DNA from: Mycolicibacterium fluoranthenivorans
Lineage (GTDB): Bacteria; Actinomycetota; Actinomycetes; Mycobacteriales; Mycobacteriaceae
Direction: 5' to 3'
Assembly (NCBI RefSeq): GCF_011758805.1
Contig: NZ_JAANOW010000001.1
Location: forward strand, 2,232,001 to 2,296,000
Length of the DNA stretch: 64,000 bases
In this document: in pieces, positions 9,220-17,649 of the stretch
How the letters are laid out: the number at the start of each line of letters is the position of its first letter
How positions within the stretch are numbered: position 1 is the stretch's first letter
The notes under the pieces: model-generated
What the model was told of the DNA's origin: nothing
Database searches by the model: none
What the model saw: only the letters and a program-made list of their open reading frames with translations
Program-made: the position numbers and the translations under genes

Positions 9220-9576
9220 CTAACGCTGATTCGTGCCGACATAGGTGTGCCACCAGAGGGCGTACTCCCGTGCCTGCTGTGCGTCTCGGTTCAGCCGTTT
9301 GCGTGCGTTCGAATTATGTAAGAGCGTCACCCAATTCAGGATCAGAATCGAGAAGAAGCTCCACCAGCCGAATATCAGGTTCTGGGTCTGGGCCGACCGC
9401 AGCGCGGAATCACATTGGGCGTAGCTGCCCTGAACGGTGCGACGTTGGTTGAACCAGAAGATCAACGCGCCGACGTGACTCATCGTGGTGACCTGAAAGG
9501 TCGGTACCTCGGGAGGCGGCGGGTAGGACGCGTACGGATTCGCCTGCTGGTTCGTCGGCGCAAAAGGTTCTGACAT
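9220..9576 (-). CDS. small membrane protein of unknown function
   Basis: A 118-residue protein with a Pro/Gln-rich N-terminus (residues 1-27) and one clear membrane helix at about 68-87 (IFGWWSFFSILILNWVTLL). A second moderately hydrophobic stretch is at 35-42, and the C-terminus is basic. I chose ATG 9576 because AGGGGGA stands about five bases before it; a longer reading frame to 9741 has no such site. It is followed three bases later by the DUF2510 protein, so the two probably act together at the membrane. I do not recognise the family. Confidence 0.7.
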   Translation of the reverse strand: MSEPFAPTNQQANPYASYPPPPEVPTFQVTTMSHVGALIFWFNQRRTVQGSYAQCDSALRSAQTQNLIFGWWSFFSILILNWVTLLHNSNARKRLNRDAQQAREYALWWHTYVGTNQR

Positions 9577-9816
9577 GGATTCCCCCTGTATTCGTGTTCT
9601 CCCCACTGCGCAGCATAAGGGAGAGTTGAGGGTGTGTCGGACACTGAATTCTCGACACTTCGGGTGCACGCGCACAGGTGGCTGCGTCTGGTGGCACCGA
9701 TCAGAAAATATGTTGCCCGCCAGACACCCGACGCTCATCATGGGTGAGCGCCGCTGCGGCTCAACGATGTTGGACGGAGAAAGCCAGGCGTATCCACGAA
9801 AGGAGGCAGGACGATC

Positions 9817-10293
9817 ATGAAGTTGGCTGAGGCGTTGTCGCTACGTAGCGCGACGCTGCGGCATCTGGAGGCGCTGCGCACCCGCATCGCCGACAATGCC
9901 CGCTTCCAGGAGGGTGAGGAGCCCGCCGAGGATGCGGCGGCGCTGCTGATCGAAGCCGAAGCGGCCGTGAACGATTGGCAGAACCTGATCCAGGCGATCA
10001 ACCGCACCAACGCGGCCACCGAAATGGGATCCGACGGCACCTTGACCGATGCGTTGGGCCGTCGTGATGCGCTGCGGTGGCGGCGGCACCTGCTGTCCAC
10101 GGCCGCCGACGCCGCGGCCGGCAGCGGTAAGCAGCAGGGTTACGCCCGGCAGCTGCGGTCGGAACTGAAGATGCTCGCGGCGTTGCCCGTGGCTGAGCTG
10201 CGGGCCCGAGCCGACGCCACCGCACGGGATCTGCGCGAGCTCGATGTGCGGATTCAGCAGAAGAACTGGGAAGTCGATCTTCTCGATCAGTGA
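9817..10293 (+). CDS. DIP1984 / septicolysin-like family protein (DUF6847)
   Basis: A 158-residue all-helical protein with the conserved start MKLAEALSLRS, then NARFQEGEEPAEDAAALL and the INRTNAAT motif at about 67-73, TLTDALGRRDAL and a C-terminal coiled-coil-like region. These are the signatures of the DIP1984 family, called septicolysin in some annotations, although a haemolytic role is not established. AAAGGAGG stands before ATG 9817. Single gene, divergent from the small membrane-protein pair. Confidence 0.75.
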   Translation: MKLAEALSLRSATLRHLEALRTRIADNARFQEGEEPAEDAAALLIEAEAAVNDWQNLIQAINRTNAATEMGSDGTLTDALGRRDALRWRRHLLSTAADAAAGSGKQQGYARQLRSELKMLAALPVAELRARADATARDLRELDVRIQQKNWEVDLLDQ

Positions 10294-10333
10294 GGTGAAG
10301 CAGGTAGTCGACACGGAGGCGTGCACGCCCCCA

Positions 10334-10351
10334 ACCGGCGGGTCCGCCGGT
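10334..10351 (+). terminator. GC hairpin after the DIP1984-type gene
   Basis: ACCGGCG-GGTC-CGCCGGT, a 7-bp stem with a four-base loop and a weak TCTTCT tail, 41 bases past the stop. Likely terminator. Confidence 0.5.
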
Positions 10352-10375
10352 CTTCTGGTGCGCGCAGGGCAGCGC

Positions 10376-10394
10376 CGAGGGTTCGAATCCCTCG
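10376..10394 (+). other. isolated tRNA T-arm-like hairpin
   Basis: CGAGGG-TTCGAAT-CCCTCG gives a stem and a seven-base loop identical to a canonical tRNA T-arm (GG-TTCGAAT-CC). I could not find a matching 5' acceptor strand, D-arm or anticodon arm within 110 bases upstream, so this is not an intact tRNA gene. It could be the 3' remnant of a tRNA (an old attachment site) or chance. Confidence 0.4.
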
Positions 10395-10508
10395 TCACAA
10401 CGCAAGCTCCGCATCGTGCACCGCTGACAGGGCAAGGCGCACAACACATCACCATGTGCAGATCCGTGACGACGAGGGTGGGCACGGGGCACACCTCTCA
10501 GCAGCGCT

Positions 10509-10544
10509 CGGCGGGGTCGGATCGTGATCGATCCGGCCCCGCCG
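10509..10544 (-). terminator. strong hairpin between convergent genes
   Basis: A 15-bp stem with one G-T pair (10509-10523 with 10530-10544) and a six-base loop, seven bases beyond the stop of the leftward MgtC-type gene. Probable terminator for that gene, possibly bidirectional. Confidence 0.7.
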
Positions 10545-10550
10545 GGCGCC

Positions 10551-11804
10551 TCAACCCAATGTCACGACCAACGTCAGCGCGACACCGAACACCACCGCGG
10601 GGGCGGCCATCGCGGCGAGGAACGCCAACCCGAACCGCCGACCGCCTGACGCGAACGCCAGGATGACCTTCACCAGAAGGTTGGATCCCAGTGCGGCGGC
10701 GACGCCGATCAACGCGGCGTCGACCGTGACATCGCCCTTGGCGGCCAGGCTGGCGGCTGCGACCGCGCCGGCGTGCGCGTCGGCCAAACCCGCGGCGAAG
10801 GTCGCGAGCACGAGCCCGTTGGGGCCGAGCATGTCAGCCGCCCACCGGCTGACGAGCAATGCCAGCGTCAGCACGGTGGCCAGCGCCAGTGCCGGCCGCA
10901 GTGCGAACGGCCGCATGGTGGGCTCGTCAGGGGTGTCCTGATCCTCGGCTGTGGTGTGGTCGGGCCGAGTGCCACCGCGGTACACGAACGCGGCAACGCC
11001 GACAAGGACGAGAGCGCCCGCCAGCACGGGGGGCCACAAGAGGCGCAACACCTCGATGTCGACCACGCCGATCACCAGGAGCAACTGTACGAAGGTGGCC
11101 AGGCTGGCCACCAGCGCGCTGGCCAGCGCGGCGCGCAGGCCCGTCTCGGTCTTGCTGAGCCGGCCCATCGACGCAGTCGTTGCGCTGGCCGAGACGAACC
11201 CACCGGCCAGGCCCGTGACAAGCAGGCCGCGTTGTGGGCCGAGCGCCCGAACGCCGATGTACCCGAGCCAGCCGATGCCGGTCAGCAGCACCACCAGCAG
11301 CCAGATTCTCGACGGGTTGAGCACGCCGTAGGGCCCGATCGCCTGGTCGGGCAGCAGGGGCAGAATCACGAAGGCCACCACGAAGAACTTGATCGCGTCC
11401 TCGAGTTCCACCTCGCTGACGATCTCTCGGGCGAAGCGGTGAATGCGGGCCTTCGACACCAGCAACACCGCGACCACCACGGCGAGCGCCACCGCCTCGG
11501 CTGGGCGAGTGTAGGCGAGTGCGCCCAGCAGGTAGGCGACGAGACCGGCGATCACGGTGGTGGTTCCCGGGTCGTCGGCCCTGGTACGACGGTAGGCGAC
11601 GGCCAGCAGCACCGCGACGCCGATCGCGCCGGCCGCCACCACCCTGGCGTCGATACCGGAGGCGATCGCCCCGGCCAGAGACAACAATGCGAACGAGCGT
11701 GAGCCGGCGGGCAGATCGCGGGTGTGGCTGCGTTCCCGCTCCAGGCCGAGCAACAGCCCGATGGCCAGCGCCACCAGGAACGGCTCGAAGTGCTGCCAGT
11801 TCAC
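10551..11804 (-). CDS. MgtC/SapB-type membrane protein with DUF4010 domain
   Basis: A 417-residue polytopic membrane protein with about a dozen hydrophobic segments. The N-terminal third has the MgtC/SapB signature: FLVALAIGLLLGLERERS, then GSRSFALLSLAGAIAS and VAYRRTR. The C-terminal part (AGGFVSASATTASMGRLSK, then the GSNLLVKVILAFASGG region) corresponds to DUF4010. MgtC proteins affect Mg limitation and F-ATPase or membrane potential in other bacteria; the role of DUF4010 versions is not defined. Stands alone, ending at a strong hairpin. Confidence 0.8.
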   Translation of the reverse strand: MNWQHFEPFLVALAIGLLLGLERERSHTRDLPAGSRSFALLSLAGAIASGIDARVVAAGAIGVAVLLAVAYRRTRADDPGTTTVIAGLVAYLLGALAYTRPAEAVALAVVVAVLLVSKARIHRFAREIVSEVELEDAIKFFVVAFVILPLLPDQAIGPYGVLNPSRIWLLVVLLTGIGWLGYIGVRALGPQRGLLVTGLAGGFVSASATTASMGRLSKTETGLRAALASALVASLATFVQLLLVIGVVDIEVLRLLWPPVLAGALVLVGVAAFVYRGGTRPDHTTAEDQDTPDEPTMRPFALRPALALATVLTLALLVSRWAADMLGPNGLVLATFAAGLADAHAGAVAAASLAAKGDVTVDAALIGVAAALGSNLLVKVILAFASGGRRFGLAFLAAMAAPAVVFGVALTLVVTLG

Positions 11805-11933
11805 ACCGACTCCTCGTTGCCCGGACGGTCTCGGTCCTCCGGTCCGTCACCGGGATCCCGCGCGATGTAGAAACCCTAGCTGGCAACCTATCTCGGCGAG
11901 CAGATCGGTTGGTTCAGTACCGCCGACGTCGAA

Positions 11934-12320
11934 TCAGTTGTCGCGGGCCTGCTCGGCACGCAACGCCTTCAGACGCCGTTCCTCGCGCAGCACGTTCTGG
12001 TAGCTCTCCTGTTCGGCGACCAGCCAGTCCGGCTTCTCGGCGAGCAACGCATCGATCTGCTCGGTGGTGAGCGCATCCTCGACGCCGCCGCGGGCGAGGC
12101 CGGCGATCGAGACGCTGAGCTTGGCTGCGACGAGGTTCTTCGGGTGTGGTCCGTTCTTGCGGAGGTCTTTGAGCCACTGCGGCGGATCCGCCTGCAGGGC
12201 GGCGAGTTCGGTGCGGGTGATCGGGTTCTCCTGGAACTCCGCAGGCGTGGCGGGCAGGTACACGTCCAGCTTCTTCGCCGCGGTGGCGGGTTTCATGGAT
12301 TGCGCGTTCGGCCTGCTCAT
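11934..12320 (-). CDS. DUF5997 family protein
   Basis: A 128-residue soluble protein: KKLDVYLPATPAEFQENPIT, then LAALQADPPQWLKDLRKNGPHPK and a charged helical C-terminus. This is the actinobacterial DUF5997 pattern; no enzymatic motif is seen. It is divergent from the LysR-substrate-domain protein at 12364 with only 43 bases between starts, so both share a promoter region. Function unknown; the pairing suggests a functional link. Confidence 0.75.
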   Translation of the reverse strand: MSRPNAQSMKPATAAKKLDVYLPATPAEFQENPITRTELAALQADPPQWLKDLRKNGPHPKNLVAAKLSVSIAGLARGGVEDALTTEQIDALLAEKPDWLVAEQESYQNVLREERRLKALRAEQARDN

Positions 12321-12363
12321 GGCACAGAGCTTATCCGTAGCCGCTTATCGGTAGCCTGAGGCG

Positions 12364-13077
12364 GTGACCCCGCTGTCCCTCACCCTCGGGTATGTGCCCG
12401 GCGGGACGCCCGCGAAGTGGGCCAAGATCTGGGCGGAGCGCCATCCCGAGGTGACGCTGCACCTGCGCGCCGTTGCCGCCGCAGACGCGGCCGCCGAAGT
12501 GCGGGGCGGCGCCGTCGACCTGGCGGTGCTCCGGACGACGGCCGATACCGCTGGGCTGGCCGTCATCCCGCTCTACGAGGAGATGACGGTGGCGGTGGTA
12601 CCGGCCGATCACCTTCTCACCGCGGCCGACGAGATCGCCGCCGCGGACCTCGACGGAGAGCCGACGCTGCTCCCACTCGACGATGTCGTCGCCTGGGCGG
12701 GCGCTCCTGGCACACCGATCGAGCATCGACCCGAAACCACTGAGGACGCAATAGAACTCGTCGCTGCGGGACTCGGTGCACTCATCGTTCCGCAATCGCT
12801 GGCCCGGCTGTATCACCGCAAGGACCTCACGTACCGCCCGATCACCGACGCGCCCACCTGCCCTGTGGGGCTTGCCTTCCCGGAAGGCCCGCAGTCGGCG
12901 CTGATCGAGGAGTTCACCGGGATCGTCCGCGGCCGCAGACCCGGTTCCTCGCGGGGGCAGGCCGAGCCGGCGCCGAAACGCACCGCACGCGAGAAGACGC
13001 TGGCCAAACAGGCCGCCCGGGCGGCCGCGGGCAAGGTGGCCCGCAAGCCGGGGCCGACCAAGCGCGGGCGGCACTGA
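12364..13077 (+). CDS. stand-alone LysR substrate-binding-domain protein with basic tail
   Basis: A 237-residue protein that begins directly with the LysR effector domain (LTLGYVPGGTPAKWAKIWAE; later LAVLRTTAD, then IELVAAGLGALIVPQSLA). It lacks the N-terminal winged HTH of LysR regulators. The last 50 or so residues are Lys/Arg/Ala-rich and end KPGPTKRGRH, resembling a histone-tail or AT-hook-like DNA-binding extension. The GTG start leaves no room for an HTH, since the divergent DUF5997 gene starts 43 bases away. It may sense a small ligand and bind nucleic acid with its tail; that is inference. Confidence 0.7.
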   Translation: MTPLSLTLGYVPGGTPAKWAKIWAERHPEVTLHLRAVAAADAAAEVRGGAVDLAVLRTTADTAGLAVIPLYEEMTVAVVPADHLLTAADEIAAADLDGEPTLLPLDDVVAWAGAPGTPIEHRPETTEDAIELVAAGLGALIVPQSLARLYHRKDLTYRPITDAPTCPVGLAFPEGPQSALIEEFTGIVRGRRPGSSRGQAEPAPKRTAREKTLAKQAARAAAGKVARKPGPTKRGRH

Positions 13078-13216
13078 GCCCGCGAGTGTGGGGGTTGTGT
13101 ACGTCCGCGGACGGTTTCGCGTGCGTAGCACCCACAGTCGGTGCGACGTCCGGCCGTAACTGCCGCGTGACGCGGTTTTACCTGGTCAACACACATGCTC
13201 GGAAATACTTGCAGCC

Positions 13217-14104
13217 ATGACCGTGCTGAACCATGTTCCGGCCACCACGTCAGCGACCGACCTCGCCGGCCATCTGCGCCGCGACGGCTATGTCATCGTC
13301 GACGATCTGGTTCCGGACTCGTTGATGGACACCATCGGTGCCGAACTGGCGCCCTACCTCGACGCGACACCGATGGGCTACAACGCGATGATCGGCCGCA
13401 ACACGCGGCGTACCGGAGCGCTGATCGCGCGCTCGCCGGCCTGCCGCACGCTGGTCCAGGATCCGACCATTCTCGGTGTGTGCAAGGACTTCCTGGGACA
13501 CGCGAGCGCTTTTCAGTTGATGCTGACCCAGGTGATCTCGATCGAACCGGGGGAGTCGGACCAGGCGTTGCATCGCGACCAGAATGCCTTCGATTTCTAC
13601 CCGTTTCCCGATGACTATCACGTCCAGTGCAACACGCTGTGGGCGATGACGGACTACACCGCGGAGATGGGTGCGACCCGGGTGGTACCGGGAAGTCAGG
13701 TCGGCGACAAGAAGCCGACCGACTACGCCGACGTCGAGTGCGTACAAGCCGAGATGTCGCGCGGGTCGGTGCTGCTGTATTCCGGCAAGATCGTGCACAG
13801 CGGTGCCGCCAACCGCAGCGACCGGGTCCGCCGTGCCATCAACATCAACTACTGCGTCGGCTGGGTGCGTCAGGAGGAGAACCAATTCCTTTCGGTACCA
13901 CACGAAGTCGCGCGCACACTCGACGACGATCTGCTGAAACTGATCGGCTATCAGGAGGGTGCGTGGGCGATGGGCTACTTCCGGGACTTCGAGGATCCGC
14001 TGCGTGCGATCCGCGGTGACGAGGTGGCCTACGGCTTCGACGCGGCCAAGCTCAACGGCGATGCCGGTGCGGCATTCGCCGACCAGATCACGCACAGTCA
14101 GTGA
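13217..14104 (+). CDS. phytanoyl-CoA dioxygenase (PhyH) family Fe(II)/2-oxoglutarate oxygenase
   Basis: A 295-residue jelly-roll oxygenase. Iron ligands are H119-R-D121 (in QALHRDQNAF) and H194 (KIVHSGAANRS), with R200 or R205 as the 2-oxoglutarate salt-bridge candidate. The PhyH pattern GYVIVDDLVPDSLMD is at residues 24-38. It would hydroxylate an aliphatic or natural-product substrate with release of CO2 and succinate; the substrate cannot be read from sequence. It stands alone between the LysR-like gene and the convergent GGDEF gene. Confidence 0.8.
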   Translation: MTVLNHVPATTSATDLAGHLRRDGYVIVDDLVPDSLMDTIGAELAPYLDATPMGYNAMIGRNTRRTGALIARSPACRTLVQDPTILGVCKDFLGHASAFQLMLTQVISIEPGESDQALHRDQNAFDFYPFPDDYHVQCNTLWAMTDYTAEMGATRVVPGSQVGDKKPTDYADVECVQAEMSRGSVLLYSGKIVHSGAANRSDRVRRAININYCVGWVRQEENQFLSVPHEVARTLDDDLLKLIGYQEGAWAMGYFRDFEDPLRAIRGDEVAYGFDAAKLNGDAGAAFADQITHSQ

Positions 14105-14124
14105 GGGCGCGGCGTGAAGCGTGC

Positions 14125-15246
14125 TCAGATCTGACGGATTGCGTTGCCGCCGACACGTTTCGCATCGAACATCGCCTCGTCGGCGCGCGCGATGGCGTCA
14201 TCCAGCACGACGGCCGGATCCGCGTCCGGAGCCGGAAGGTACTCGTGGGCCACGTTGGCGACACCGAGGCTCGCCGTGACACAGGGGTATTCGCCAGAAG
14301 CGGCGATGGCGTGTCTGATCCGCTCGGGTAATTCGTCGGCCAGGTACGGGTCGGCAAGGTGAACGACGACGAACTCCTCACCGCCGATCCGGGCTACCAG
14401 CGCCGAGCCGTTGTCGACCGTTGCCACGATGCGCCGGGCGCATCGGATCAGCACCTCGTCGCCGGTGGCGTGGCCATACGTGTCGTTGATGTCCTTGAAC
14501 CGGTCCAGGTCGACGACGATCACGGTGAGGGCAGCCGCCGCGCTGTGATTCATGATCAGCAGTCCTGCGAAGTGCAGGTGGAGGCCGCGACGGTTGAGAA
14601 GCCCGGTCAGCGGGTCCGTGACCGATTCGTTGGCATCTCTCCGCAATGTGCAGATGCCGAGTTGGATGCCCAGCGGCGTCAGGATTGTGGGTAGCGCGGC
14701 GCCGAGGATGGTGGCGGCCAGGCTCGCTCTGGTCAGGTGGTCGTCGACGGAGAGCTGGGTGATGAAGGAGGTCGTCGCGGCGAGGATCAGTGCGGTGTGC
14801 AGGGTGAGTGCCTTCGCTCCGTCGAAGAACGACAAGTACGCGGAGACGAGCGCGAAGCAGTTGAGCGCGAACAGCCCGGAGGACCAGGTGGGGCCGACGA
14901 GGGCGACCATGGTGATGCCGAGGTCCGCGGAGAGGACGAACGCCCGTGACATGCGTTGCGAAGGCCATGCGCGGGTGCACCATACGACGGCCCACCCACT
15001 CGCCAGCGCCACGAACAGCCCGAGGGCGACGTGCGCCGAGGACGAAGTCCGTCCGGCGCCGGGCAGCAGCACGGCCAGCGCTATGAGCGCCATCAGACCT
15101 GAACCGGTCCCGATCAGCATGCGTATCGCGCTGGCCAGCGAGCGGCGCGCGAAGTACTGCACCTGTCCGGGGTAGTCCACGGGTTCGCGCCACCATGTGG
15201 CGACACCTCGTGCGAACACCCGACAGCTGCGAAGAACCCCTACCAC
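14125..15246 (-). CDS. membrane-bound GGDEF diguanylate cyclase
   Basis: A 373-residue protein with six or so N-terminal membrane helices (about 40-205) that form an undefined sensor region. A GGDEF domain follows: DPLTGLLNRRGL, VIVVDLDRFKDINDTYGHATGD and active-site RIGGEEF (GGEEF at 288-292). The intact motif argues for active c-di-GMP synthesis. No EAL domain is present. No operon partner. The 267-bp gap upstream to 15513 holds no gene I can support. Confidence 0.85.
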   Translation of the reverse strand: MVGVLRSCRVFARGVATWWREPVDYPGQVQYFARRSLASAIRMLIGTGSGLMALIALAVLLPGAGRTSSSAHVALGLFVALASGWAVVWCTRAWPSQRMSRAFVLSADLGITMVALVGPTWSSGLFALNCFALVSAYLSFFDGAKALTLHTALILAATTSFITQLSVDDHLTRASLAATILGAALPTILTPLGIQLGICTLRRDANESVTDPLTGLLNRRGLHLHFAGLLIMNHSAAAALTVIVVDLDRFKDINDTYGHATGDEVLIRCARRIVATVDNGSALVARIGGEEFVVVHLADPYLADELPERIRHAIAASGEYPCVTASLGVANVAHEYLPAPDADPAVVLDDAIARADEAMFDAKRVGGNAIRQI

Positions 15247-15513
15247 GACCCCGCTCTCGTTTCGGCGAGTTGGCTGCCCGCAACCTTCGCTACGAGTGAC
15301 CAGTCAGCAACCAACAGGTGACTGAACTCTGGTCGATGGTATGCGCCGTGGGCGGGCCTTACCCGGGCGGGGGCTTCCGTTTGGGCAAAATTGCGCGAGC
15401 GTCAGTAGGGTGCCACGCGCTCAGCCGTCGGCGGCCCGCATCGCCTCGACTCCGCCCCACACCGGGCGAATATTCGCTGGCGATTGCCAGCTTCCGTCGC
15501 CACTCTCGTAGGT

Positions 15514-16386
15514 ATGAAGGTTCGACTCCATCCGTCCGAGCGCGAGTTCGGTGCGGTCGTCGATGTGGTGTATCGCCCCGACCCGGTGGCCTACACGGTC
15601 GAGCTGACCACCCTCCGGCTGCCCGCCGCCGATGGTTCGCGGATTCTGCTGTCGGTCGCCGACGGCGACGCCGCGATCGGCGCGGCGGTACAGGTGAGCA
15701 ACGCCGCGCTGCTCACCAGTGGACTGGCCCCGGCGCACGCCACCGATGTCGCCGCGGCACTGGCTGCAGATCATCCGCACCTGCCCGCCGTCCGTGGAAC
15801 GCGGTGCAGCTCCACGGCGTTCGTGACGGCGTGGAGTGCGCTCACGGGGGCCGCAGCCGAGCTGACCGACGTGGAGCCGCTGTACCGGCTGGTCGACCTC
15901 GCGGCGCCGACCGGGGTTGCGGGGGAGAGCCGGCTCGCGGTCGGCCGCGAGGTGGAATTGCTCGTCGACTGGCTCGACGCGTTCTTCGTCGAGGCGTTCG
16001 GCTTGCCATCCGACCGAACTGCACGACGGGCCTACCTGGACGAGATCGCCGTCGCCGACGGGGACATCGTGGTGTGGACCGCCGGATTGGCTCCCGTCAG
16101 CATGGCGCGCGTGCACGCCCCGCTGGCGGGCGTGTCCCGCATCGGCCCCGTCTACACGCCGCCGGAGCACCGCGGGCACGGCTATGCCGCGGCGGTGACC
16201 GCCGCGGCCGCCCGGCATGCCCACCAGCGGGGTGCCGACGAGGTCGTGCTGTTCGCCGACGCGGCCAACTCGGTCGCCAACCGCGTCTACCAGCGGATCG
16301 GGTTCACGGCCGTCGACGAGCACCTGCAGTACGCGTTCACACCTTGTGGTGGTCGGGACCCTGTGCCTTCTTGTACAGCGACTTGA
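15514..16386 (+). CDS. GNAT-family N-acetyltransferase
   Basis: A 290-residue protein whose C-terminal half is a GNAT domain: GVSRIGPVYTPPEHRGHGYA gives the acetyl-CoA pyrophosphate loop (R/Q-x-x-G-x-G/A form, RGHGYA), followed by VVLFADAANSVANRVYQRIGF. The N-terminal half may be a degenerate second GNAT fold. ATG 15514 is preferred over an upstream TTG. Its last 50 bases overlap the convergent flavoprotein gene end, so the two genes meet tail to tail. Substrate unknown. Confidence 0.75.
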   Translation: MKVRLHPSEREFGAVVDVVYRPDPVAYTVELTTLRLPAADGSRILLSVADGDAAIGAAVQVSNAALLTSGLAPAHATDVAAALAADHPHLPAVRGTRCSSTAFVTAWSALTGAAAELTDVEPLYRLVDLAAPTGVAGESRLAVGREVELLVDWLDAFFVEAFGLPSDRTARRAYLDEIAVADGDIVVWTAGLAPVSMARVHAPLAGVSRIGPVYTPPEHRGHGYAAAVTAAAARHAHQRGADEVVLFADAANSVANRVYQRIGFTAVDEHLQYAFTPCGGRDPVPSCTAT

Positions 16387-17521
16387 GCAACCGGTCCCGG
16401 AACGCCGCATTGTCGATCAGCTTGATGCCGGCGTCGGCGACCTTCGGGTATCCGATGAGCTTGTGCATATAACGGCCCCGGCGGTACTCGCGGCCCCACG
16501 CGGCTTCCATCCGCTGCGCGTAGTTGGTGAAGTCGTCGGGGCCGCCGTTCTGCAGCGCCGCGATGGCGCATTCGCCCGCGGCCAAGCCGGATTCGAGCGC
16601 CTTGGAGATGCCCGCCCCGGACGCCGGCTTGCCGGCCCCCAGAGAGTCGCCGGTGAACAGCACGCCCGGGCGCCACGGCGGCCACGCGGTGAAGCCCATC
16701 GGCAATCGCCACGCCCGCACGCTCTTGTTCTTCTTGAGCTCCTCGATCGGCGGCAGCTCCCAGTCCCGGGGCAGTGAACGCAGGAACTCGCCGAGGAACT
16801 GGGTGGCGTTGATGGATTGCCAGTTCTTGTAGCTGTTGACGTAACCCAGCCCGATGTTGAACACGCCGTTGCCCATCGGGAACACCCAGCCGTAGCCGGG
16901 CAGCTGGTCACCCTGGAACTGCAGCTTCAGGTAGATGTCCATGCTGTCGCCGTCGGGACGGTTGGCGGGCATCTCCGAGCGGATCGCGATCGCCGAGTAC
17001 CCGTTGTACTGCGAATCCAGCTTGAGCGCCCGCTTGATGGGCGAGTACGCGCCGTCGGCCGCGATGACGGCGTCGCCGAACACCTTCTCCCCGCTCTTGA
17101 GCACGACACCCACGACCCGGCCGTTGGCGTCGAACTCCGGGCCGGCGACCTCGGCGCCCTGGCGCACCTCGGCGCCCGCCGACTCGGCATGCTTGAGCAG
17201 CTTCAGATCGAGGTCGGTGCGGCTGGCGGTGTGACCGTGATCGGGCATCCCGGGGCGGCGCGGAAACGACAGCTCCCACGCGCTCGGGCTGTACACCGTG
17301 ACCTTGTTGATCCGGTGGTATTTCGCCACCTCGTCAGCCAAGCCCATCTTCTGCAAATAACTGACCGCGCGTGCGGTCAATCCGTCACCACAGGGTTTGT
17401 CCCGGGGGAAATCCGCCTTGTCCAAGACGATCACCCGAGCGCCCGTCTGCGCGGCCTGCCATGCGGCCGCTGAACCAGACGGACCCCCACCTGCGATGAC
17501 CAGGTCGTATCTGGCCGTCAT
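16337..17521 (-). CDS. geranylgeranyl-reductase family FAD-dependent oxidoreductase
   Basis: A 394-residue flavoprotein. It opens with a dinucleotide-binding GGGPSGSAAA motif after DLVIAG, has the family-specific FPRDKPCGDGLTARAV stretch near residues 38-53, and carries the second FAD motif GVLFTGDSLGAGKPASGAGI. That CGDG plus GDSLG pairing is typical of geranylgeranyl reductases that saturate isoprenoid chains; in mycobacteria relatives such as Rv0561c act on menaquinone side chains. ATG 17521 is preceded by GAGGCGGAAG. It is divergent from the TetR gene at 17650. Confidence 0.8.
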   Translation of the reverse strand: MTARYDLVIAGGGPSGSAAAWQAAQTGARVIVLDKADFPRDKPCGDGLTARAVSYLQKMGLADEVAKYHRINKVTVYSPSAWELSFPRRPGMPDHGHTASRTDLDLKLLKHAESAGAEVRQGAEVAGPEFDANGRVVGVVLKSGEKVFGDAVIAADGAYSPIKRALKLDSQYNGYSAIAIRSEMPANRPDGDSMDIYLKLQFQGDQLPGYGWVFPMGNGVFNIGLGYVNSYKNWQSINATQFLGEFLRSLPRDWELPPIEELKKNKSVRAWRLPMGFTAWPPWRPGVLFTGDSLGAGKPASGAGISKALESGLAAGECAIAALQNGGPDDFTNYAQRMEAAWGREYRRGRYMHKLIGYPKVADAGIKLIDNAAFRDRLLKSLYKKAQGPDHHKV

Positions 17522-17649
17522 CTTCCGCCTCGTTGAAAGGGAGTGTGTCCGATCGATGTTACCGAAGCTATTCGTAGCTGATCTGCCGGCGGATCGCACT
17601 CGGTGCGCGCGGAGCAGGTCAGAGACGGCCAGCCCGGTACAGTAGGTGG

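Noticed and set aside
10290..10400. Intact tRNA or selenocysteine tRNA gene
   Set aside because: Only the T-arm is convincing; no matching acceptor strand, D-arm or anticodon stem could be placed.
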